A DNA stretch of 64,000 nt from Mycobacterium sp. PSTR-4-N. Lineage in GTDB: Bacteria > Actinomycetota > Actinomycetes > Mycobacteriales > Mycobacteriaceae. Shown here in pieces: positions 59,345-64,000 of this stretch. Below the pieces are notes generated by a model. It was not told where the DNA came from and made no database searches. It was given only the letters and a program-made list of their open reading frames with translations. The translations under genes and the position numbers were made by a program. The DNA lies in NCBI RefSeq assembly GCF_022348085.1, contig NZ_JAKRFN010000020.1:58003-122002 (forward strand). Reading direction: 5' to 3'. Position 1 is the first letter of the stretch, and each line of letters opens with the position of its first letter.

Positions 59345-59779
59345 TCACGCAGGCGGGTAGACACCCATCTGCTTGCCCTTGTCGGTCTGCCAGAAGATGT
59401 CGGAGATCTCGTCGATGGTCTTGAGCAGCTTCTCCGCGACAGCGGCGTCCAGAGACTTCTTGACGTCGCCGGCGCCGTGCACGCCGTCCCAGAACAACTG
59501 GTGCAGGTTGGGGAACTGCTCGAAGTGCTCCTTGGTGAAGAAGTCGGCCCACAGCACCATCAGGTGATGCTTGACCTCTTCGGCCTGGCGCTCCTTGATG
59601 ATGATCGCGCGGGTCTTGAAATGGTCGTCATCCGAATCGTGGTACTTCTGAATGGTTTTCAGGCACGACATCGCCTCGATCTTGGCCTGGGCGGGGTCGT
59701 AGACGCCGCAGTACAGATCGCAGTGCGCATGGGCAGGAGTGGCATTGGAGAACACGGAGTCGAAGAGTCGATGCAGCAT
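59345..59779 (-). CDS. sodN: Nickel superoxide dismutase SodN
   Basis: A 144-residue precursor. An 18-residue propeptide (MLHRLFDSVFSNATPAHA) is cut before His19, giving the N-terminal nickel hook HCDLYCGVYDP. His1, Cys2 and Cys6 of the mature chain are the Ni ligands, and Tyr9 is kept. In the common hook HCDLPCGVY, residue 5 is Pro; here it is Tyr. The four-helix body has AIIIKERQAEEVKHHLMVLWADFFTKEHFEQFPNLHQLFW, as in Streptomyces SodN. Disproportionates superoxide in the cytosol. Divergent from sodX with only 23 bp between. M. tuberculosis has the iron SOD gene sodA in this place. Confidence 0.93.
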   Translation of the reverse strand: MLHRLFDSVFSNATPAHAHCDLYCGVYDPAQAKIEAMSCLKTIQKYHDSDDDHFKTRAIIIKERQAEEVKHHLMVLWADFFTKEHFEQFPNLHQLFWDGVHGAGDVKKSLDAAVAEKLLKTIDEISDIFWQTDKGKQMGVYPPA

Positions 59780-59784
59780 GGCTT

Positions 59785-59791
59785 TAACTTA
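59785..59791. promoter_or_regulatory. Possible overlapping divergent -10 elements for sodN and sodX
   Basis: The 23-bp gap between the two start codons contains TAACTT on the plus strand (59785-59790), which reads TAAGTT on the minus strand one base over (59786-59791). Both fit TANNNT. The start distances imply short or leaderless transcripts and mutually exclusive firing. No -35 was assigned. Confidence 0.4.
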
Positions 59792-59802
59792 CCCTCAAGA
59801 TC

Positions 59803-60162
59803 ATGGGGCTTAACCTCGGACGGCCGGTATTTCCGCACGGTCCGCCGGTGCGTCGGTTCCTGGTGGTCGAGGACTCGATGCGGCCGACGTTGCAGCCGGG
59901 GGACGGCCTGCTCGCGCTGCGCTGCCGACACATGAGCTCCGGCCAACTACGCGTGTTTCCCGACCCGTCGCGCTCGTCGCGCTATCTGGTCAAGCGGGTG
60001 GGCCGAGTGCGCCGCGATGCGGGTGGTCTGATGTTCGAGGCGGTGTCCGACAACGCCCACGCGCCGGGCGTGGTCGATTCTCGAACGTTCGGCTGGATCG
60101 CCGCCGATCGCAGCTACCGGGTGGTGTGGACCGTGCGCCGGGCCGGCCGCCGTCCCACGTGA
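59803..60162 (+). CDS. sodX: SodX, nickel SOD maturation protease (S26 signal-peptidase family)
   Basis: A 119-residue serine protease that removes the SodN propeptide so the nickel hook can form. The S26 catalytic Ser lies in VEDSMRPTLQPGDGLL and the catalytic Lys in YLVKRVGRV; the C-terminal box is VSDNAHAPGVVDSRTFGWIA. No membrane helix is seen, unlike leader peptidase, so it is the soluble SodX class. Divergent from sodN. The pairing makes the SOD assignment secure. Confidence 0.9.
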   Translation: MGLNLGRPVFPHGPPVRRFLVVEDSMRPTLQPGDGLLALRCRHMSSGQLRVFPDPSRSSRYLVKRVGRVRRDAGGLMFEAVSDNAHAPGVVDSRTFGWIAADRSYRVVWTVRRAGRRPT

Positions 60163-60163
60163 C

Positions 60164-60322
60164 TCAGAACAGGACGATGAGCGCCAGAACGGCGAGCAAC
60201 ACCAGCGCGATCACGCCGGCCCTCATGAAGGCCATCAACTGACTGCGGGTGTAGGCGCGCGACGACGACTGCCACTCCGACGGCGGAAACGCCGAGCCCG
60301 GCCCTGTGGATGATTGGGCCAT
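60164..60322 (-). CDS. Small single-helix membrane protein
   Basis: A 52-residue protein: a hydrophilic N-terminal half (AQSSTGPGSAFPPSEWQSSS) then a membrane helix (about residues 33-52, MRAGVIALVLLAVLALIVLF) that ends the protein. ATG 60322 has GAGGAG upstream. It is a tail-anchored type with unknown role. Convergent with sodX (1 bp between stops). The upstream region has a strong palindrome and a CRP-like site, suggesting regulated expression. Confidence 0.65.
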   Translation of the reverse strand: MAQSSTGPGSAFPPSEWQSSSRAYTRSQLMAFMRAGVIALVLLAVLALIVLF

Positions 60323-60374
60323 CAGATGCTCCTCACCTGCACGTTGATGCTGCTGCCCCCACGTGCGCACCCCA

Positions 60375-60414
60375 GTGACATCTGTCACAAACGAACCATG
60401 TGATCGCGATCATA
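60375..60414. promoter_or_regulatory. Palindrome and CRP-like site upstream of the small membrane-protein gene
   Basis: GTGACA-TC-TGTCAC (60375-60388) is a perfect palindrome. Eleven bases on, TGTGATCGCGATCATA (60399-60414) matches 9 of 10 conserved positions of the mycobacterial CRP consensus TGTGA-N6-TCACA. Both lie 53-92 nt upstream of the leftward gene at 60322. Confidence 0.55.
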
Positions 60415-60706
60415 ACCTCATTTGTCCTACTCGGAAAAATCGGCCGGACATCAGCGGCAGCGTCGTCGAAATCGTTAGGCGGCCGAGACATTTCGCTCAG
60501 TTCGTTTCCTGGACTGGCAACCGGCTGTGAATTCTCGGGATGTTTCGGCGCGCGATCATCCACAGCCCGCCGAGACGGCGCTGACAATTGCCCTCACAGC
60601 CTGTGGATGAACCTGTGGAATCTGTGGATAGGTCGGTGCCGGGATCGATTTCGCTGCCGACCGGGCGCGGTGGTGCCGCCGACCCGGAACATGTCAGCAT
60701 GGCCAC
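60415..60706. other. Intergenic region with clustered DnaA-box-like nonamers
   Basis: With the preceding site this gap of 384 bp (60323-60706) holds no convincing gene. It contains three exact matches to the mycobacterial DnaA-box pattern YYRTCCACA: 60556-60564 (plus strand), 60602-60610 and 60623-60631 (minus strand), plus a degenerate GATTCCACA at 60614-60622 (minus strand). AT-rich stretches lie to the left (60413-60440). Confidence 0.55.
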
Positions 60707-61057
60707 ATGGACCACACCGGGGTGAGGCAAGCGGGCGTCGGCGAGATCCCGGCCGAGTTCGACACCGGATCGGACGGCCCCGTCCTGCTCGACGTCCGTG
60801 AGGACGACGAGTGGCGGCTCGGGCACGCCCCGGGCGCGCGGCACATCCCGATGAGCGAGGTGCCTGCCCGGATGGCCGAGATTCCGGCCGACGCCGAGCT
60901 GTACGTCATCTGTCACGCCGGTGGTCGGTCCCAGCGCGTCGCCGACTACTTGGTCCGCAACGGCTATCAGCCGGTTAACGTCAGCGGCGGGATGTCGGCC
61001 TGGGCCGGTGCGGGCCGACCGGTGATCACCGATGACGGCCGTCCGGGCACCGTCTGA
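60707..61057 (+). CDS. Rhodanese-domain sulfurtransferase
   Basis: A 116-residue single-domain rhodanese. The fold text is GPVLLDVREDDEWRLGHAPGARHIPMSEVPARM, then the active-site loop YVICHAGGRSQRVADYLVRNGY with the persulfide-forming Cys, then NVSGGMSAWAGAGRPVI. It moves sulfane sulfur to an acceptor such as thioredoxin or cyanide. ATG 60707. Probably co-oriented, but not overlapping, with the next gene (57 bp gap). The partner is unknown. Confidence 0.92.
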   Translation: MDHTGVRQAGVGEIPAEFDTGSDGPVLLDVREDDEWRLGHAPGARHIPMSEVPARMAEIPADAELYVICHAGGRSQRVADYLVRNGYQPVNVSGGMSAWAGAGRPVITDDGRPGTV

Positions 61058-61114
61058 TCCTGGTGTCGGGCTCCTTCTGATCAGCCTTTCAGCCGGCGAC
61101 ATTAAGCTGGCCGG

Positions 61115-62134
61115 ATGATCCAGGTGTGCTCCCAGTGCGGGACGCGATGGAACGTGCGTGATCGGCAGCGGGTCTGGTGCCCACGCTGTCGGGGCACGTT
61201 GCTCGCCCCGGGGAGCTCGGCACCGGCACCGGAATGGGGTCGGCGTGACCCTGCGCCCGCGCAGCGGCGGCCCACCCCCGGCCTGCCGCCGGGCTTCAAG
61301 TGGATCGCCGTGCGGCCCGGCGCGCCCCCGGCGCCGCGCCCTCCCCGCCGCGATCTCGGCCCGACGCCCCGGTATTCGGTGATCCCGAGGTGGGGTCTCG
61401 TCGAGCACTTCGACACCCCCGCCGAGGAGAAACCGGTACGCACCGGCCCCTCCCTGACCGCGGTACAGATGACCCTGGTGACCACCGCTGCGGTGCTCGG
61501 CGCCGCCGCATTCGTGCACCTGATCCGCTACGTGCTGCTGATCGTCAACCGCACGGTGCTGCTCAATCCGTGGGTGGCCGGTATCGCCACCTGGGGCGGC
61601 GTGGCGGTGAGCGTGGTGGCCCTGTTCACCACGGTGGCCAGCATCCTGCTGTTGACGCAATGGCTGGTGAGCCGGCGCGCCGCCGCCTACGCCCACCACG
61701 GGCAGGACGATCCTCGCCCGGCCTGGATGCTGCGGTTGTGCTGCCTTCTGCCGCTGGTGAACCTCTTCTGGGCGCCGGTGTTCGTGCTCGAACTGGCACA
61801 GGTCGAAGGCCGGCAGAACTGGCTGAGACGACCCATCTCGGTGTGGTGGGTGGTGTGGGTGGTCAGCACCGCGGTGTCGGTGTTCTCGATCGCCACCAGC
61901 TTCACCACCGACCCTCAGGGCATCGCCGACAACACCGTCACCACGATCGTGGCCTACCTGTTCGCCGCGGGGGCTCTGCTCCTGGTGCTGCAGGTGTTCC
62001 TGGGCTTCGAACGCCAGCCGGTGGAACGGCCGTCGAAGCGGTGGTTGATGGTCACGGCACCGGCGGTGGCCGAAACTCCCGGCGACGATCAGGCGCGTGC
62101 GGTTGAGCCGGAAGGGCAGAACCCGGCAGCATAG
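61115..62134 (+). CDS. DUF4328 membrane protein with N-terminal zinc ribbon (Rv3843c-like)
   Basis: A 339-residue protein. The N-terminus IQVCSQCGTRWNVRDRQRVWCPRCRG has two CxxC knuckles for zinc. A Pro-rich linker leads to about six membrane helices (about residues 120-315), with the DUF4328 motif LFWAPVFVLELAQVEGRQNWLRRPISVWWVVWV. The linker carries PGLPPGFKWIAVRPGAPP. It matches Rv3843c in size and in being next to glpQ1; the function is unknown. It ends 4 bp before glpQ1, so they are coupled. Confidence 0.85.
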   Translation: MIQVCSQCGTRWNVRDRQRVWCPRCRGTLLAPGSSAPAPEWGRRDPAPAQRRPTPGLPPGFKWIAVRPGAPPAPRPPRRDLGPTPRYSVIPRWGLVEHFDTPAEEKPVRTGPSLTAVQMTLVTTAAVLGAAAFVHLIRYVLLIVNRTVLLNPWVAGIATWGGVAVSVVALFTTVASILLLTQWLVSRRAAAYAHHGQDDPRPAWMLRLCCLLPLVNLFWAPVFVLELAQVEGRQNWLRRPISVWWVVWVVSTAVSVFSIATSFTTDPQGIADNTVTTIVAYLFAAGALLLVLQVFLGFERQPVERPSKRWLMVTAPAVAETPGDDQARAVEPEGQNPAA

Positions 62135-62138
62135 CCCT

Positions 62139-62960
62139 ATGAGTTCCGGCGGGACGTCCGACGGCCACCCGTTCGTGGTGGCTCACCGTGGCGCCTCGGC
62201 CGATCTGCCCGAACACACCAGAGCGGCCTATGCGCGGGCGCTCGACGAGGGTGCCGACGCGGTGGAATGCGATGTGCGGTTGACCCGCGACGGGCACCTG
62301 GTGTGCGTGCACGACCGTCGGCTGGACCGCACGTCGACGGGCAACGGACTGGTCAGCGAGATGACCCTGGCCCAGCTGCGGGAACTCGATTACGGCTCCT
62401 GGCATCCGAGTTGGCGTCCCGACGGCAGCCAGGGCGACACCGGGCTGCTCACTCTCGACGATCTGGTGTCGCTGGTCCTCGACTGGAACCGGCCCGTGAA
62501 GATGTTCATCGAGACCAAACACCCCGTCCGCTACGGCGCACTGGTGGAGAGCAAGGTGCTCGCGCTGCTGCACCGGTACGGCATCGCCTCACCCGCGTCG
62601 GCGGATCTCTCCCGGGCAGTGGTCATGTCGTTCTCCGCCGCGGCGGTCTGGCGGATTCGGCGGGCGGCTCCGCTGTTGCCGACGGTGCTGCTGGGCGAGA
62701 CGTCCCGATTCCTCGGGGGCAGTGCGGCGACGACGGTCGGCGCGACCGCGGTCGGCCCGTCGATCGCCACGTTGCGCGAGCATCCCGAACTGGTGGACCG
62801 TGCCGCGGCGCAGGGACGTGCCCTCTACTGCTGGACCGTCGACCACTACGAGGACGTGCAGTACTGCCGTGACCTCGGGGTGGCGTGGATCGCGACCAAC
62901 CATCCCGGGCGCACCAAGGACTGGCTGCAGAACGGCCTGAAGGGCGCGGGTCGCGACTGA
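62139..62960 (+). CDS. glpQ1: Glycerophosphodiester phosphodiesterase GlpQ1
   Basis: A 273-residue GDPD-family enzyme that hydrolyses glycerophosphodiesters to glycerol-3-phosphate and an alcohol. The catalytic motifs are VAHRGASADLPEHT (His-Arg-Gly, Glu), VECDVRLTRDGHLVCVHD (Glu-x-Asp, second His) and KMFIETKHP. The C-terminal metal or substrate loop is YCWTVDHYEDVQYCRDLGVAWIATNHPG. No signal peptide, so cytosolic. ATG 62139 lies 4 bp after the DUF4328 stop. Corresponds to Rv3842c. Confidence 0.93.
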   Translation: MSSGGTSDGHPFVVAHRGASADLPEHTRAAYARALDEGADAVECDVRLTRDGHLVCVHDRRLDRTSTGNGLVSEMTLAQLRELDYGSWHPSWRPDGSQGDTGLLTLDDLVSLVLDWNRPVKMFIETKHPVRYGALVESKVLALLHRYGIASPASADLSRAVVMSFSAAAVWRIRRAAPLLPTVLLGETSRFLGGSAATTVGATAVGPSIATLREHPELVDRAAAQGRALYCWTVDHYEDVQYCRDLGVAWIATNHPGRTKDWLQNGLKGAGRD

Positions 62961-62963
62961 CGG

Positions 62964-64000
62964 TCAGGGGTTCGCGGCATCGAGCACGTCCTGCGGGATC
63001 GGTGCATCCGACGCCAGCGCGGAGAACAACTGCTGCGCCGCCTCGCTGTCCCACACGACGATGGAACCGGAGCCGTTCTCGGTGAACTCGCCGATCGGCA
63101 CCGTGATGTTCTGCAGGTCGCCGCGCAACGCCCAGCCCAGCCGCGCGAGATCCCACACGTGGTCGCCGTCGGCGACGGTGACGGTGTCGGCCGCCGCGGT
63201 GGCCATCGGGTACCAGCGCAGCGGGTTCAGCAGCACCGACGGGCTGACCGCGCGGTGCACCAGCGTGGACATGAAGGCGCGCTGATTGGCCATCCGGTCG
63301 AGATCGGCGCGCGGGGTGGCGCGGCTGCGCACGAACCCGAGTGCCTGCTGTCCGTCCACGTGTTGGCAGCCGGCGGGCAGGTCGATGCCGGCCAGCGGAT
63401 CGTTGACGGGTTCCGGTGGGCACACCGTCACGCCGCCGACCGCGTCGACGAGACCCGCGAAGCCGCCGAAACCGATCTCCGCGTAGTGGTCGACGCGCAG
63501 TCCGGTGGCCTGCTCGACCGTCTGGGCGAGCAACGCCGGGCCGCCGAGGGAGAAGGCGGCATTGATCTTGTCGCTGTCGTATCCGGGGATCGGCACGTAC
63601 GAGTCCCGGGGGATCGACACCATCGTGGCCGGGGTGCTCGACCCCAGTCCGGGCAGATGGACCAGCAGGATCGTGTCGGTGCGGCTGTTGCCGAGGTCTC
63701 CACCGGTCGCGAGCTCGGCTTGCTGTTCGGGGGTCAGATCGGAGCGGCTGTCCGAACCCACCAGGAGCCATGTCGTCCCGGCCCCCTGCGCGGGCCGGTC
63801 CGCGTAGTCCGTCAGAGCCGGGACGCGCCGCAGTGTGGTGTCGATCCAGACGCCGGCACCGAGCAGCGCCAGGACCGCCACCAGCAGTACGACCGGGATC
63901 ACCCGTAGCCAGCGCCGCGGGCGGCGCGGGGGGCGTCGCGGCGGGGTCGGGGCCACAGGTGGGCGCGCAGCGGGTGGGCGCGCAACGGGTGGGGGTCGCC
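62964..64000 (-). CDS. LytR-CpsA-Psr (LCP) family cell-wall ligase, 5' end off the window
   Basis: A membrane-anchored transferase that attaches glycopolymers (arabinogalactan in mycobacteria) to peptidoglycan. The anchor helix is WLRVIPVVLLVAVLALLGAGVWID. The LCP core follows: LLVGSDSRSDLTPEQQAEL, NSRTDTILLVHLPGLG, VSIPRDSYVPIPGYDSDKINAAF, AEIGFGGFAGLVDAVGGVTVC and DGQQALGFVRSRATPRADLDRMANQ (conserved Arg/Asp for lipid pyrophosphate). GTG 63956 would give 330 residues, but the frame stays open to the window edge with Pro/Arg/Ala repeats (RPPVARPPAARPP), so the real start may lie outside. Confidence 0.9.
   Translation of the reverse strand, partial: RPPPVARPPAARPPVAPTPPRRPPRRPRRWLRVIPVVLLVAVLALLGAGVWIDTTLRRVPALTDYADRPAQGAGTTWLLVGSDSRSDLTPEQQAELATGGDLGNSRTDTILLVHLPGLGSSTPATMVSIPRDSYVPIPGYDSDKINAAFSLGGPALLAQTVEQATGLRVDHYAEIGFGGFAGLVDAVGGVTVCPPEPVNDPLAGIDLPAGCQHVDGQQALGFVRSRATPRADLDRMANQRAFMSTLVHRAVSPSVLLNPLRWYPMATAAADTVTVADGDHVWDLARLGWALRGDLQNITVPIGEFTENGSGSIVVWDSEAAQQLFSALASDAPIPQDVLDAANP

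Noticed and set aside
63957..64000. Direct repeats of GGGCGCGCA-type sequence at the window edge as a DNA element
   Set aside because: They are in frame with the LCP gene and encode its Pro/Arg/Ala-rich N-terminus.

Overview
The window is high-GC actinobacterial chromosomal DNA and almost certainly comes from a rapidly growing mycobacterium (Mycolicibacterium type). The evidence is the set of mycobacterium-specific genes: ethA/ethR, espR, hns (Rv3852-like), two MspA-type porins, an EspA/EspC/EspD-like operon, a CYP138-like P450 and a Dps1-like ferritin. No rRNA, tRNA, CRISPR array, insertion sequence or prophage was found. Most neighbouring genes overlap by 4 nt (ATGA or GTGA), so much of the window is organised in translationally coupled operons.

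Layout. 1-5.6 kb: end of a secreted Pro-rich protein, maltokinase and convergent glycogen debranching enzyme, then a PAS-ANTAR regulator coupled to nicotinamidase. 5.6-9.35 kb: a four-gene overlapping membrane/cupredoxin-lipoprotein cassette of unknown function. 9.6-12 kb: acyl-CoA dehydrogenase, an SOS-box-controlled DUF222 fragment and an F420-type oxidoreductase. 12-16.5 kb: a glycosyltransferase / methyltransferase / alpha-alpha-toroid / methyltransferase group plus a TetR gene; the same palindrome GGACA-N2-TGTCC lies at the glycosyltransferase promoter and at the tetR start. 16.4-21.8 kb: cell-envelope proteins, including tandem MspA porins. 21.9-31.5 kb: a block that follows the M. tuberculosis Rv0135c-Rv0142 order (TetR, CYP138, MsrA, with MsrB and extra genes added), then dps and a thioesterase.

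32-64 kb follows the M. tuberculosis Rv3859c to Rv3842c order, reversed: gltB-gltD, PHP protein, ethR/ethA, rraA, hns, Rv3850-like, espR, Rv3847-like, a SOD, Rv3843c-like and glpQ1. About 8.6 kb of accessory genes is inserted between gltD and the PHP gene. It holds an NAD-salvage operon (ADP-ribosylglycohydrolase, PnuC, NadR) facing an NrtR-type regulator, a frameshifted TIGR03086-type gene, and an espA-espC-espD-like type VII secretion substrate operon with a fourth, membrane-anchored gene. At the place where M. tuberculosis has the iron SOD gene sodA, this genome has a nickel SOD (sodN) with its maturation protease (sodX).

The most interesting leads are: the TetR/palindrome-controlled glycosyltransferase cluster; the cupredoxin membrane cassette; the orphan Esp operon; an ImmA/IrrE-type protease and transporter pair convergent with espR; a cluster of DnaA-box-like nonamers with a CRP-like site at 60.4-60.6 kb; and the LexA box on the DUF222 fragment. 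Functional calls rest on motifs and remembered family sequences; no database search was run.
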